Shown here: positions 1-8,369 of the stretch, piece by piece
How the letters are laid out: each line of letters starts with the position of its first letter
How positions within the stretch are numbered: the stretch's first letter is position 1
Assembly: GCA_900542445.1 (NCBI GenBank)
Contig: UQNN01000003.1
Span: forward strand, 130,295-194,294
Source of the DNA: an uncultured Eubacteriales bacterium
Lineage (GTDB): Bacteria; Bacillota; Clostridia; Christensenellales; Aristaeellaceae
Length of the DNA stretch: 64,000 nucleotides
Reading direction: 5' to 3'
Notes under the pieces: generated by a model
Database searches by the model: none
What the model was told of the DNA's origin: nothing
Seen by the model: only the letters and a program-made list of their open reading frames with translations
Program-made: the position numbers and the translations under genes

Positions 1-249
1 GTGCGCCTGATGTACGGCAGCGTGGATCGCGTGATCCATCTGCCGAGCGCCTGCATCGCGGCCAGGCTGGGCACAAAATCGGTCTACGGTTTTTCTCAAA
101 ACGCAGTCTATGCGTGCAGCTTCGGAGAGACGACCTTCCGCGCCTACGCGCTGCCGATCAATGTGACGGCCGTGCTGGGCATGATGAACGACAACCGCGC
201 GGTGGTGGCCTCCGGTTCGGAAATTTACGTGATCGAGCTGCCGACATAA
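1..249 (+). CDS. C-terminal fragment of a propeller-like protein (cut by window edge)
   Basis: The frame is open from the first base, so the true start lies outside the window; 82 residues remain. The fragment consists of short alternating hydrophobic beta strands ending in SEIYVIELPT, the pattern of the last blades of a beta-propeller. Clostridial DUF5711-type proteins are often found next to cvpA and look like this, but the fragment is too short to assign. It ends 12 bases before the cvpA-like gene on the same strand, so the two are probably co-transcribed. Function unknown. Confidence 0.6.
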   Translation: MRLMYGSVDRVIHLPSACIAARLGTKSVYGFSQNAVYACSFGETTFRAYALPINVTAVLGMMNDNRAVVASGSEIYVIELPT

Positions 250-261
250 GGGGGAAAAAGC

Positions 262-948
262 ATGAACGTCATCGATATTCTGATTCTGGCGGCGCTGGCC
301 GTCAGCGTGATCTTCGGCATGTACCGCGGATTCATCAGTGGGGTGCTCAGCGTGGCGGCGCTCATCGGCGCGGCGGCGGCAGCTTTTGCCATCAGCCCGT
401 CTCTGGCAACGTGGCTCCAGGAAAATGAAACGCTGGTCAACACCCTGATGTATTACACCGACGCGGGCAGCCGCATCAAAGACCTCGATTTATCGCTGCT
501 CACCGTGGCGCAGGCCAGCCAGAGCGCCGTCGCGCAGATCATCAGCGGCGCGCAGCTGCCCCAGCAGTTTCAGGCGGCGTTTATCAACGCGGTGAATACT
601 GCGCCGGGCGCGACCACGATGTCCACCCTGCTCAGCCAGACGATCGTCAACGTGTCGCTCTCGATTTTGAGCTTCCTGATCTGCTTTCTGGGCTGCTATA
701 TTGTCGCGTCGTTCCTCATTCATCTGATCTGCTATGTCTTTGAGCTGCCGGTGCTGCGCCATCTGGACGCGCTGATGGGCGGCGTATTCGGATTGGCGCG
801 CGGCGTGCTACTGCTGTTCATCTTCTTTGCGCTTGTGCCGATCATTCAGGCGGTCGTGCCGGTGCAGCAGCTGACGGACGTCTTTACGGCCTCGCGGCTG
901 GCGCCGCTGTTTGACAGCCAGATCATTCTCTCCATCCTGGGCGCGTAA
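262..948 (+). CDS. cvpA: CvpA family membrane protein
   Basis: A 228-residue polytopic membrane protein. It begins with MNVIDILILAALAVSVIFG and continues with a glycine-rich stretch (YRGFISGVLSVAALIGA), the usual N-terminus of the CvpA/colicin V production family. About four hydrophobic segments are visible: residues 4-22, 28-50, 130-160 and 172-200. CvpA proteins sit in the inner membrane; in enterobacteria they affect colicin export and envelope stress tolerance, and their biochemical role is not settled. A GGGGGAAAAAGC ribosome-binding region precedes the ATG. The gene is flanked by same-strand genes with short gaps. Confidence 0.85.
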   Translation: MNVIDILILAALAVSVIFGMYRGFISGVLSVAALIGAAAAAFAISPSLATWLQENETLVNTLMYYTDAGSRIKDLDLSLLTVAQASQSAVAQIISGAQLPQQFQAAFINAVNTAPGATTMSTLLSQTIVNVSLSILSFLICFLGCYIVASFLIHLICYVFELPVLRHLDALMGGVFGLARGVLLLFIFFALVPIIQAVVPVQQLTDVFTASRLAPLFDSQIILSILGA

Positions 949-961
949 CGGAGGCGGCGTT

Positions 962-1486
962 ATGGAAAGCAAAGCGATTCGGCTAACCAACAAGACGGCT
1001 GTCGCGCTCCGGGAAAACGCGAAAAAGACGAGAAACGCGTATTTCATCGTCGGCGCAGCCGGCACGCTGGCGCTGCTCGGCGCGGCGGTTTACTTTGGCA
1101 TGCACTGGCTGCCCGCCGTGCCGCTGCTGCTGGCGGCGGCGGTGGCGATGGACGCGCTGCTGGCGCTGGGGGCGCGGCGCGCGTATTTGCAGCTGATCGG
1201 GCAGGCCATCTGCACGGAAGCCGCCGCCAGACAGATTCGCGAGAAGCAGAGCGAGAAGGAGCGCCGCCGTCAGGCCGTCAGCGATCTGGTGGCGATGCAG
1301 CAGGATGCGCAGCGCCAGACGCCGGCGACTTCGGAGGCGGATTTTGCCGATGCGCTGGGACAGACGCGCCGCATGCCCGCCGTAAAACCCGCGCCCAAGC
1401 CGCCGGAAGCGGCGGGCGGCCATCGCCGGCGCAGACAGGCGGGCTTCACCGTCATCATCGACGATTCAACCAAACAGGTGCAGTGA
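962..1486 (+). CDS. Small membrane protein of unknown function
   Basis: A 174-residue protein. The ATG at 962 was chosen over an upstream in-frame ATG at 911 because GGAGGCG lies just ahead of it and the upstream start would overlap cvpA. A charged N-terminus is followed by two hydrophobic segments (about residues 28-46 and 50-72). A basic, glutamine-rich helical stretch then contains KQSEKERRRQAVSDLVAMQ and probably forms a coiled coil. The tail is proline- and arginine-rich. I recognise no domain. It lies between cvpA and a large membrane protein in a tight same-strand cluster. Confidence 0.7.
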   Translation: MESKAIRLTNKTAVALRENAKKTRNAYFIVGAAGTLALLGAAVYFGMHWLPAVPLLLAAAVAMDALLALGARRAYLQLIGQAICTEAAARQIREKQSEKERRRQAVSDLVAMQQDAQRQTPATSEADFADALGQTRRMPAVKPAPKPPEAAGGHRRRRQAGFTVIIDDSTKQVQ

Positions 1487-1493
1487 GGAACAT

Positions 1494-3620
1494 ATGATCG
1501 CGATCGCATATACCGTTTTGTTCTGCGGCCTCGGCGTGCAGATGATCCGCTGGCTGATGCCGAAAAAAAGTCCGCCGGTTCGAGCGTGGCTGGGCGTTTC
1601 GCTGGGCGTGCTGATGGAAATGTGCCTTCCGGCGCTCTGCGCCAATCTGCTGGATTTCACGTTCGCCGCGCACATCGCGGCCGTCGCCGCGGCGCTGCTG
1701 CTGGCGGCGGTTTGTTATGCCGCGCGGGAAAAAGCGCCGCTGTGCGCCATGCGGGAAACGGACAGGCGACAGCTGGCCGTGATGGCCGCCGTGGGCGTTT
1801 CGCTGGGCGTGCTGATGGAAATGTGCCTTCCGGCGCTCTGCGCCAATCTGCTGGATTTCACGTTCGCCGCGCACATCGCGGCCGTCGCCGCGGCGCTGCT
1901 GCTGGCGGCGGTTTGTTATGCCGCGCGGGAAAAAGCGCCGCTGTGCGCCATGCGGGAAACGGACAGGCGGCAGCTGGCCGTGATGGCCGCCGTGGGCCTT
2001 CCGCTGACGGCGCTCTCGGCCTATCTGCAATACACCCACTGCATCATGCCCGCGTCGGACGGGTCGTTCTGGTGCGGCCAATCCACCTACGGCGATCTGT
2101 GCATGCATCTGTCGTTTATCACGTCGCTGGAAAACATGAGCTTTCCGCCGACTTACAATCTGCTGGCGGGGACGGCGCTTTCCTATCCGTATCTGACCGA
2201 CGCGCTGAGCACGACGTTTTACATGCTCGGCGTGCCGCTGAACCTGTCGCTCGTCGTGCCGGGCACGCTGCTGATGGCGCTGACCTATGCGGGCTATATG
2301 CTGCTGGCGCAGCAGCTGCTCGGCAGGCGGCACAAGGCGGTCGCGGTCGCGGCGCTGCTGTTCTTTTTGAACGGGGGACTCGGTTTTCTCTATGATTTTG
2401 ATTTGGCGTTTACGGACAATTTCGCCCGCATTCGCGAGATTTTCACCGGGTATTACAGAACGCCGGCCAATCAGCCCGACCTCAATCTGCGTTTTTCCAA
2501 CGTCATTGCGGACTTGATGATTCCCCAGCGCGCGCTGCTGGGCGGCTGGGCGATGGGCATTCCGGCCCTGTATCTGCTGATTTCCTCCGCGCGTGAAAAA
2601 TCGTATCGGCAGACGGCGCTGCTGGCGCTTTGGGCTTCCGCTCTGCCGCTGGTGCATACGCATACGTTCCTGGCGCTCGGCCTGTTTTCCGGCGGCTATC
2701 TGCTCGGCAATCTCGTTGAGCACAGGCAAGACCGGCGCGGCATTTTGATTCGCGCGGGGCTGTATCTGGGCGTGGTGCTGGCGCTGGCCCTGCCGCAGCT
2801 GATGGGCAACGCTGTCAAACAGACGCTGGAGGGCGGCTCGCTGCGGTTCCAGTTTAACTGGGTGAACAACAGCGGCGGATACGGATTCAAGGATTTCTAT
2901 TTCTGGTTCTGGGTGAAAAACGCGGGTCTGCCGTTCATCCTCGTCGTCTGCGCGTGTCTGTGCGCCCGCAGGCGGGGTTATCTGGATATTGTGCTGGGCA
3001 TGACGGCGATTTACGTCGTGGCCGAAACGATTCTCTTTCAGCCCAACGAATACGACAACAACAAGCTGTTTTACATCTGGTTCATGTTTGCCATGATTCT
3101 GGCCGCGGATTACGGCTCGCTGATCATGCAGAGGCTGGCAGGCCTGCCGGGGCGCGCGCTGCTCTGCGGGCTGTTTTTGTGGGCCAGCGTGTTTTCCGGC
3201 GCGCTGTCGCTGGGGCGGGAGGCGGTTTCGGGCTATCAGCTCTTTTCCGCCAACGCGGTTGCAGCGGGCGACTGGATTCGCGAAAACACCGACCGCGACG
3301 ACGTGTTTTTGACCGGACAGCAGCACATTAACCCCGTCTGTTCGCTGGCGGGGCGGCAGATTATCTGCGGAAGCGACCTGTATGTGTTCTTTCACGGGCT
3401 GGATTATGCCCAGCAGTCGGCGGATTGCAGGCGCTTTTACGAAAACCCGCGGGAAAATGCAGACGTGCTGACGAAGTACGACGTGCATTACATCTATGTG
3501 AGCGACTACGAACGCGCGGAATTTGACGTGGATCTGGATGCGCTGGATGAGACGTATGAACTGATCTACGAAAACGACGACGTGCGCATTTACGACACGG
3601 GATGGAGAGAAACGCCGTGA
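1494..3620 (+). CDS. Large polytopic membrane protein, GT-C glycosyltransferase-like
   Basis: A 708-residue protein with about a dozen hydrophobic segments and a hydrophilic C-terminal domain (roughly residues 590-708). The extracytoplasmic loop near residues 180-230 (STYGDLCMHLSFITSLENM, then LSYPYLTDALS) resembles loops of GT-C fold membrane glycosyltransferases of the DUF2298/PMT type, which move sugars from lipid carriers. No confident family name is possible by eye. Residues 33-99 are repeated almost exactly as residues 100-166 because of a 201-bp tandem duplication; each unit contains two membrane segments, so topology would be kept. The stop codon overlaps the GTG start of the next gene. 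Confidence 0.7.
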   Translation: MIAIAYTVLFCGLGVQMIRWLMPKKSPPVRAWLGVSLGVLMEMCLPALCANLLDFTFAAHIAAVAAALLLAAVCYAAREKAPLCAMRETDRRQLAVMAAVGVSLGVLMEMCLPALCANLLDFTFAAHIAAVAAALLLAAVCYAAREKAPLCAMRETDRRQLAVMAAVGLPLTALSAYLQYTHCIMPASDGSFWCGQSTYGDLCMHLSFITSLENMSFPPTYNLLAGTALSYPYLTDALSTTFYMLGVPLNLSLVVPGTLLMALTYAGYMLLAQQLLGRRHKAVAVAALLFFLNGGLGFLYDFDLAFTDNFARIREIFTGYYRTPANQPDLNLRFSNVIADLMIPQRALLGGWAMGIPALYLLISSAREKSYRQTALLALWASALPLVHTHTFLALGLFSGGYLLGNLVEHRQDRRGILIRAGLYLGVVLALALPQLMGNAVKQTLEGGSLRFQFNWVNNSGGYGFKDFYFWFWVKNAGLPFILVVCACLCARRRGYLDIVLGMTAIYVVAETILFQPNEYDNNKLFYIWFMFAMILAADYGSLIMQRLAGLPGRALLCGLFLWASVFSGALSLGREAVSGYQLFSANAVAAGDWIRENTDRDDVFLTGQQHINPVCSLAGRQIICGSDLYVFFHGLDYAQQSADCRRFYENPRENADVLTKYDVHYIYVSDYERAEFDVDLDALDETYELIYENDDVRIYDTGWRETP
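1591..1992 (+). repeat. 201-bp in-frame direct tandem duplication
   Basis: Bases 1591-1791 are repeated as 1792-1992 with one difference (A at 1769, G at 1970). That change is synonymous, CGA to CGG, both arginine. The unit is 67 codons. The near identity over two whole units indicates a recent duplication or an assembly duplication. Confidence 0.95.
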
Positions 3621-3838
3621 CGGAACGGTTTTTAAAGTATTCCCTGGAGCGGAACTGTAAAATCTGCGTCGTGCTGATGCAGGCGGGGCAGATGAAAAAG
3701 GTCAATCTGCGCGTGACGGCTATCGGCGAAGATGGGTTTGACGCAGTGTTTTCCGGCCGGAAACGGCCCGTTCATGTTCGGATGGAGGACGTGCTCACCG
3801 CCGCTTATGCGCGTGGGGATCAGGGTGCATTGGCGTGA
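3617..3838 (+). CDS. Small hypothetical protein, possible SH3/Sm-like fold
   Basis: A 73-residue protein. The GTG at 3617 is preferred because it overlaps the preceding stop (GTGA) and GGAGAG lies eight bases upstream; an ATG at 3602 in the same frame would overlap the upstream gene further. The sequence has alternating beta-strand character (CKICVVLMQAGQMKKVNLRV, then RPVHVRMEDVLTA), like small barrel domains. It sits between the membrane protein and cca, in line with co-transcription. Function unknown. Confidence 0.65.
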   Translation: MTERFLKYSLERNCKICVVLMQAGQMKKVNLRVTAIGEDGFDAVFSGRKRPVHVRMEDVLTAAYARGDQGALA

Positions 3839-3851
3839 CGGAGAGGGTGCT

Positions 3852-5204
3852 ATGGCAAAAGAGATTCAGCGGGAAACGATTCGGCAGATCGCGCTGCGGG
3901 CGAAGGCGATGGGCGGCCGGGCGATGCTGGTCGGCGGCTGCGTGCGCGACGCGCTGCTTGGGCGGGAAAGCGCGGATATCGACTGCGAGGTTTACGGCCT
4001 TACGCCGGAACAGCTGCATGCGCTGGCGGCGCAATTCGGCACGGTGGATGAAAGCGGCGCGCGATACGGCATTTTTACCCTCAAAGATGCGGGGATTGAT
4101 TTGGCCGTGCCGAGATTGGAGCGGCGGATCGGCCCGAAGCACGGCGATTTTGACGTGACGGCGAATCCGACGCTCTCTTTTGAACAGGCGGCCGCAAGGC
4201 GGGATTTCACCGTCAACGCCATTTTGCAGGATGCGCTGACGGGGGAAATCGTCGATCCGTTCGGCGGAGAGGTGGATTTGCGGCGGGGCATTCTGCGCGC
4301 GACGCCGGGCGAAGGCTTTTGCGACGATCCGCTCCGCGTGCTGCGGGGCGCGCAGTTCGCTTCAAGGTTTCATCTGTCGCCGGATGAAGAAACGCTTGCC
4401 AGGATGCGGACGATGAAAACGGACGATCTGTCGCCCGCGCGCGTGCTGGGCGAGATGAAAAAGGCGATGGCAGGCGATGCGCCGGACGTGTTTTTTGACG
4501 TGCTTCGTCAGGCGGGCGCGCTCGAACCGTGGTTCGGCGAGCTGGCGGCGCTCATCGATGTGCCGCAGCCATCGTGTTATCATCCGGAGGGCGACGCCTA
4601 TATCCACAGCATGCTGGTGCTGCATGCGGCCGCGCAGAAAAAGGCGCAGGCGGAAAAGCAGGAAGCCTTTGTTTATGCGGCGCTGACCCATGACCTGGGC
4701 AAAGCGATCTCCACCACGCGGGGCGAAGACGGCGAATGGCATGCGAATGGGCACGAGAACACCGGTGTGCCGCTGGCGCGCGCCATGCTGGGGCGGCTCG
4801 GCGCGGGCAAAGAGATCATCGCCTATTGCGAAAACATGTGCCGCCTGCATATGCGCGCGCATGTCTGCTATTACGTGCAGGTGGAAGCGGGCAGAACCAA
4901 TCTGCTGTTTGATGAATCCGTCTGCCCGCATGATCTTGCGCTGCTGGCCGCCTGCGATACGATGGGCAAGGGGAGCGCGGGCGGAGACGCGCCCAAAGAA
5001 GAAGCGTTTCTGATGGGACGCGTCAAAATCTATCAGGAGACGATCGCCGGAGGGATGCCGAGCGGCGGTATGCTGCTTGCGGGCGGCATGAAACCGGGGC
5101 CGGAACTGGCTAAAGCACTGGGCGAAGCCCGGCGGCGCGCGCTGCTGGGCGAAGATGCTCAGGAAGCCGTAAAAGCGGTTTTGAAGCAGAGAAAATTTGA
5201 ATAA
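3852..5204 (+). CDS. cca: tRNA nucleotidyltransferase with HD domain (CCA-adding enzyme)
   Basis: A 450-residue class II polymerase beta-type enzyme that adds or repairs the 3' CCA of tRNAs. Visible motifs: LVGGCVRDALLG (residues 26-37) followed by ADIDCEVYGL with the metal-binding DxD (residues 41-50); DFTVNAILQD for the neck and base-reading region; DPLRVLRGAQFASRF; and an HD domain with YIHSMLVLHAAA (about residue 249) and ALTHDLGKA (about residue 276). The HD domain adds phosphohydrolase capacity, as in the multifunctional Cca proteins. The ATG at 3852 is supported by GAGAGGG upstream and by the start of homology; the frame stays open further upstream only by chance. Confidence 0.92.
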   Translation: MAKEIQRETIRQIALRAKAMGGRAMLVGGCVRDALLGRESADIDCEVYGLTPEQLHALAAQFGTVDESGARYGIFTLKDAGIDLAVPRLERRIGPKHGDFDVTANPTLSFEQAAARRDFTVNAILQDALTGEIVDPFGGEVDLRRGILRATPGEGFCDDPLRVLRGAQFASRFHLSPDEETLARMRTMKTDDLSPARVLGEMKKAMAGDAPDVFFDVLRQAGALEPWFGELAALIDVPQPSCYHPEGDAYIHSMLVLHAAAQKKAQAEKQEAFVYAALTHDLGKAISTTRGEDGEWHANGHENTGVPLARAMLGRLGAGKEIIAYCENMCRLHMRAHVCYYVQVEAGRTNLLFDESVCPHDLALLAACDTMGKGSAGGDAPKEEAFLMGRVKIYQETIAGGMPSGGMLLAGGMKPGPELAKALGEARRRALLGEDAQEAVKAVLKQRKFE

Positions 5205-5275
5205 AGGCGATATAGGGTGGGAAGGCCGGAAAACTCAGGTTCCCGGCAGGGTTTGGGATGGAGCCCCAAGCGTTC
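5205..5275 (-). repeat. Triple-hairpin intergenic repeat, degenerate copy
   Basis: On the minus strand this gap holds the same arrangement as the copies at 8242, 45571 and 48010. Hairpin 1 is 5253-5269 and hairpin 2 is 5225-5247; the third hairpin is decayed at about 5200-5216. It separates cca from the TRIC gene. Confidence 0.6.
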
Positions 5276-5289
5276 CCTGAAGGAGCAAT

Positions 5290-5937
5290 ATGACCGATAT
5301 CAACGGAATTTTCAGTGTCTGCGAGGCTGTCGGAACGGCAGCCTTTGCCGTGTCCGGCGCAATGGTCGCCGTGGATAAGGGGACGGATATTTTCGGCGTG
5401 CTGTTGATGGCCGTGTTCACCGCGCTGGGCGGCGGCACGCTGCGCGATATGCTCATCGGCTATTTCCCGCCGCGCATGTTTACCAATTTCCATTATGTGC
5501 TGCTCGCCTGTCTGTGTGCGATCGTCGTGTTTGCCATCGCAAGGACGTTTAAGGAGCGCTATGTCGCCCGCGAAAGAATGATCGAGCAGATCAACAACGT
5601 GTTCGACGCCATCGGGCTTGGCGTGTTCGCCGTTTCCGGCGCGCGCATCGGCATGGAGGCGGGTTTTGCCGACAACATGTTTCTGACCACGTTCCTCGGC
5701 ACGACCACGGCCATCGGCGGCGGCATGATTCGCGACGTGCTGCTGCGTGAGATGCCGTTTGTGCTCAAAAAGCGCGTCTATGCCGTCGCGGCGATTCTCG
5801 GCGCGCTGGGCTATGCGCTGCTGCTGCGCGTCGGTCTGGGCGAAGTCGCGGCCTATGGGATGGGCATGTTGATTACCACGGCGGTGCGCATGCTGGCAAC
5901 GGTGTTTAAGTGGAATCTGCCGAAAGCGCTGGAATGA
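5290..5937 (+). CDS. Trimeric intracellular cation channel (TRIC/UPF0126) family protein
   Basis: A 215-residue, seven-helix membrane protein with the internal repeat typical of this family. The paired signatures GGGTLRDMLIG (about residues 47-57) and GGGMIRDVLLR (about 140-150) mark the two halves, each preceded by a GTAAFAVSGA or GLGVFAVSGA helix. Bacterial members form trimeric K+-permeable channels; some, such as YicG/YadS, have been linked to glycine transport. AAGGAGCAAT precedes the ATG. It follows cca after a repeat element, and the methyltransferase gene follows closely. Confidence 0.88.
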   Translation: MTDINGIFSVCEAVGTAAFAVSGAMVAVDKGTDIFGVLLMAVFTALGGGTLRDMLIGYFPPRMFTNFHYVLLACLCAIVVFAIARTFKERYVARERMIEQINNVFDAIGLGVFAVSGARIGMEAGFADNMFLTTFLGTTTAIGGGMIRDVLLREMPFVLKKRVYAVAAILGALGYALLLRVGLGEVAAYGMGMLITTAVRMLATVFKWNLPKALE

Positions 5938-5952
5938 GTTGGAGGTATGGCT

Positions 5953-6459
5953 GTGACTTTTATCCGGCATTACGATTCCCCTCTGGGCGGCGTGCTGCTC
6001 GCCGCGGACAATGCGGGATTGACGGGACTCTGGTTTAACGGCGCGAAATATTTTGCGGCCAATCTGCCTGAAGCGCGCGAAGAAAAGCGCACGCCGATTC
6101 TGGATGAAACGGCGCGCTGGCTGGATATCTATTTTGCAGGCGGACAGCCGGATTTCACGCCGCCGCTGCATTTGATCGGTTCGGATTTCAGACGGCGCGT
6201 CTGGAAGCGCCTGCTCGAAATTCCGTATGGGCAGACGACGACATACGGCGCGCTGCTGGGCGGCGGCATGAGCGCGCAGGCTGTCGGCGGCGCGGTTGGA
6301 CACAACCCGATTTCCATCATTGTGCCCTGTCATCGCGTGATAGGCGCAAACGGCAGCCTGACGGGCTATGCGGGCGGCATCGATAAAAAAATCGGCCTGC
6401 TGACGCTGGAGGGCGTAGATGTGGGGCGGCTGACCCTATCAAAATGCAAGACAAAATAA
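5953..6459 (+). CDS. ogt: Methylated-DNA--protein-cysteine S-methyltransferase
   Basis: A 168-residue suicide DNA-repair protein that transfers the alkyl group from O6-alkylguanine to its own cysteine. The active-site motif PCHRVIGANG is present (acceptor Cys126), preceded by the helix-turn-helix with the arginine finger region (FRRRVWKRLLEIPYGQTTTY, residues 79-98). The GTG at 5953 is chosen because GGAGGT is seven bases upstream; an in-frame ATG at 5947 lies directly against GGAGGT and is too close. The length matches Ogt. A bidirectional terminator follows. Confidence 0.92.
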   Translation: MTFIRHYDSPLGGVLLAADNAGLTGLWFNGAKYFAANLPEAREEKRTPILDETARWLDIYFAGGQPDFTPPLHLIGSDFRRRVWKRLLEIPYGQTTTYGALLGGGMSAQAVGGAVGHNPISIIVPCHRVIGANGSLTGYAGGIDKKIGLLTLEGVDVGRLTLSKCKTK

Positions 6460-6493
6460 AATGTGTCCTGAAAAGAGGAAAAATGAATATGAG

Positions 6494-6526
6494 AAAAGCG
6501 CCCGGCCAAAATCGGGCGCTTCACTT
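6494..6526. terminator. Bidirectional intrinsic terminator between ogt and the small membrane gene
   Basis: A nine-base stem (6496-6504 with 6513-6521, AAGCGCCCG/CGGGCGCTT) has A bases to the left and a T-rich stretch to the right. It serves the two converging genes. Confidence 0.75.
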
Positions 6527-6575
6527 TTGAAAAATGATGCGATTTATCCACAAAAACAGAAAAGATTGTGGACAA

Positions 6576-6872
6576 TCACGCTTCCGGCCGTTCCATGTTG
6601 TTTTCCTCATGAAGATGGCGGCGGCGGGAAGCCTTGAAATGCTGCGGAATGGTGCGGAAGCTCTTTTTGAGCTTGATGGACTGCACAAAGCAGAGCGCTA
6701 CCAGCAGCAGCGAGACGATAAACAGGATATCCGTGTAGACAAAGCCGCGAATCGCGCAGACCAGCGTAATCAGAGCGCTCATCACGGTGATGACGAGCAG
6801 ACCCAGCACGTTGAGTTTTCGGCGCAGAATGAAATTTTTGAAGCGCTGACGCTTGGATGGTTTTTGACTCAT
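6576..6872 (-). CDS. Small basic membrane protein of unknown function
   Basis: A 98-residue protein. The ATG at 6872 has GGAGG upstream at a slightly long distance, which is why the longer in-frame start at 6935 was not used. A very basic N-terminus (MSQKPSKRQRFKNFILRRK) is followed by two hydrophobic segments (about residues 21-45 and 48-68) and a basic histidine-containing tail. I recognise no family. It converges on ogt. Confidence 0.6.
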   Translation of the reverse strand: MSQKPSKRQRFKNFILRRKLNVLGLLVITVMSALITLVCAIRGFVYTDILFIVSLLLVALCFVQSIKLKKSFRTIPQHFKASRRRHLHEENNMERPEA

Positions 6873-7034
6873 GCGATGACGTTCCTCCCCGGAAAATGGC
6901 TGTTTAACAAGCCGTATAGCGTATTCTTTCGCCAAAAAAAGGAAAACCCCTTTTAAATCTGCGTTAAGAAATCATAATCTGCGGGCGGTCAAACGGGAAA
7001 AACGGGGCGCTTTTTCCACAAAGCTGTGGAAAAA

Positions 7035-8198
7035 TCAGCTTCTTGCGGCGCGCTCGGCATTGGCGGCCATCCACGCGACGCACAGCGGCAGCACATCCTC
7101 ATCCACCTTGAACATGCCGTGGTGATGGGCGTAGCAGCAATTCTTTTCCGGCGCGAGCATGCCGACCTGCACAAAGCAGCTGGGGGCGATAGCGCGGTAG
7201 GCGGCGAAGTCGTCGCCGAGCATGCAGGGTTCCTGTTTTTGAATTTTTTCCGGCGGAACGAGTTCGGCGGCGGTTTCGCGGGCGATTTGGCAGAGGGCTT
7301 CGTCGTTGACGACCACACCCGTCACTTCGTTGATGTCGATTTCGGCGGTGCAGCCGTAGGCGGCGCTCACGTCGGTGATGATGCGCTTGAAATGCTCGAT
7401 GAGCCGCGCGTGCACGTTGTCGTCAAATGCGCGCAGCGTGCCCTCCAGCACGGCGTCCTGCGCGATGATGTTGCAGCGCGTGCCCGCGTGGAACGAGCCG
7501 ACGGTGACGACCACGCTGTCCATCGGGGAAGTGAAGCGGGAGACGATGGTTTGCAGCGACTGCACGACCGCCGCGCCCGCGGTGATCGCGTCTACGCACT
7601 GTTCCGGCGTTGCGCCGTGGCCGCCTTTGCCGTGGATGGTGATTTTGAACATATCCGGCTCGGCCCAGATGCCGCCTGGCGTGGCATGCAGCGTGCCGGT
7701 CGGATACAGGCTCCAGACGTGCAGGCCGAAAAACGCGTCTACGTCGCTGACCAGTCCCGTTGCAATGACCTCGTCCGCGCCGTGTTCGCCCTCCTCGGCG
7801 GGCTGGAAGATGATCTTATAGGCGCCGCAAAGCTCGTCGGCATGCGCTTTGAGCAGGCGGGCGACATACACGCCGCAGGTGGTATGCGCGTCGTGGCCGC
7901 AGCCGTGCATCAGACCGTCGTGTTCGGATTTATAGGGCACGTCGCAAAGCTCCTGAAGTTGCAGCGCATCGGTATCGAAGCGCAGGCCGACGGTTTTGCC
8001 GGGCTTTGCGCCATGGATGACGGCGATGGTGATGTTGTCCTTCGGACAGAGCATGTCGATGCCGTGGGCTTTGAGCTGCTCGCGCACGCGCCGGTTGGTT
8101 CGGTTTTCAAAATGGGACGGTTCGGGATGGCGGTGGAGATCCTCGAAAAAGGCGCGCATTTCGCCTTCATACGCTTGGGCTTCATTCAAAAAATTCAT
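7035..8198 (-). CDS. M20 family amidohydrolase (amino-acylase/hippurate hydrolase type)
   Basis: A 387-residue zinc-dependent cytosolic hydrolase. It shows the M20D signatures DLHRHPEPS near residue 20, MHGCGHDAHTT with metal ligands Cys100 and His102, QPAEEGEHGADE with the catalytic glutamate, and HGKGGHGATPEQCVDA in the dimerisation domain. Members cleave N-acyl amino acids, aminobenzoyl-glutamate or peptide amides; the substrate cannot be read from the sequence. The ATG at 8198 begins the family homology; upstream in-frame codons fall in a repeat element. The ribosome-binding site is weak (AAGAAAG). Transcribed on its own. Confidence 0.9.
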   Translation of the reverse strand: MNFLNEAQAYEGEMRAFFEDLHRHPEPSHFENRTNRRVREQLKAHGIDMLCPKDNITIAVIHGAKPGKTVGLRFDTDALQLQELCDVPYKSEHDGLMHGCGHDAHTTCGVYVARLLKAHADELCGAYKIIFQPAEEGEHGADEVIATGLVSDVDAFFGLHVWSLYPTGTLHATPGGIWAEPDMFKITIHGKGGHGATPEQCVDAITAGAAVVQSLQTIVSRFTSPMDSVVVTVGSFHAGTRCNIIAQDAVLEGTLRAFDDNVHARLIEHFKRIITDVSAAYGCTAEIDINEVTGVVVNDEALCQIARETAAELVPPEKIQKQEPCMLGDDFAAYRAIAPSCFVQVGMLAPEKNCCYAHHHGMFKVDEDVLPLCVAWMAANAERAARS

Positions 8199-8241
8199 GG
8201 CATTCACGCTTTCTTGTAATGTACGGGGAGAGGAAAAAACG

Positions 8242-8316
8242 TTGGGGCGCTGCCCCAAACCCCGGCAGAAACCTGAGGTTTCTGCACTTCCCACTTTTGA
8301 TTGCTGCGCAATCAAA
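8242..8316 (+). repeat. Triple-hairpin intergenic repeat, intact copy
   Basis: Hairpin 1 is 8242-8258, hairpin 2 is 8265-8285 (GCAGAAACC/GGTTTCTGC) and hairpin 3 is 8296-8316 (TTTGATTGC/GCAATCAAA). It lies between the gerC stop and the amidohydrolase start. The stems of hairpins 2 and 3 differ in sequence from other copies but keep their pairing. Confidence 0.85.
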
Positions 8317-8369
8317 GGGATGAAAACATGTTTCTCTGTTCAAAGAAAAAATCCTTTTTCGCTTTTGCG

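Noticed and set aside
1455..3488. 677-codon open frame on the minus strand opposite the GT-C-like gene
   Set aside because: It is a shadow of a G+C-rich coding region: arginine/glutamine/histidine-rich low complexity, no domain, and it duplicates together with the real gene.
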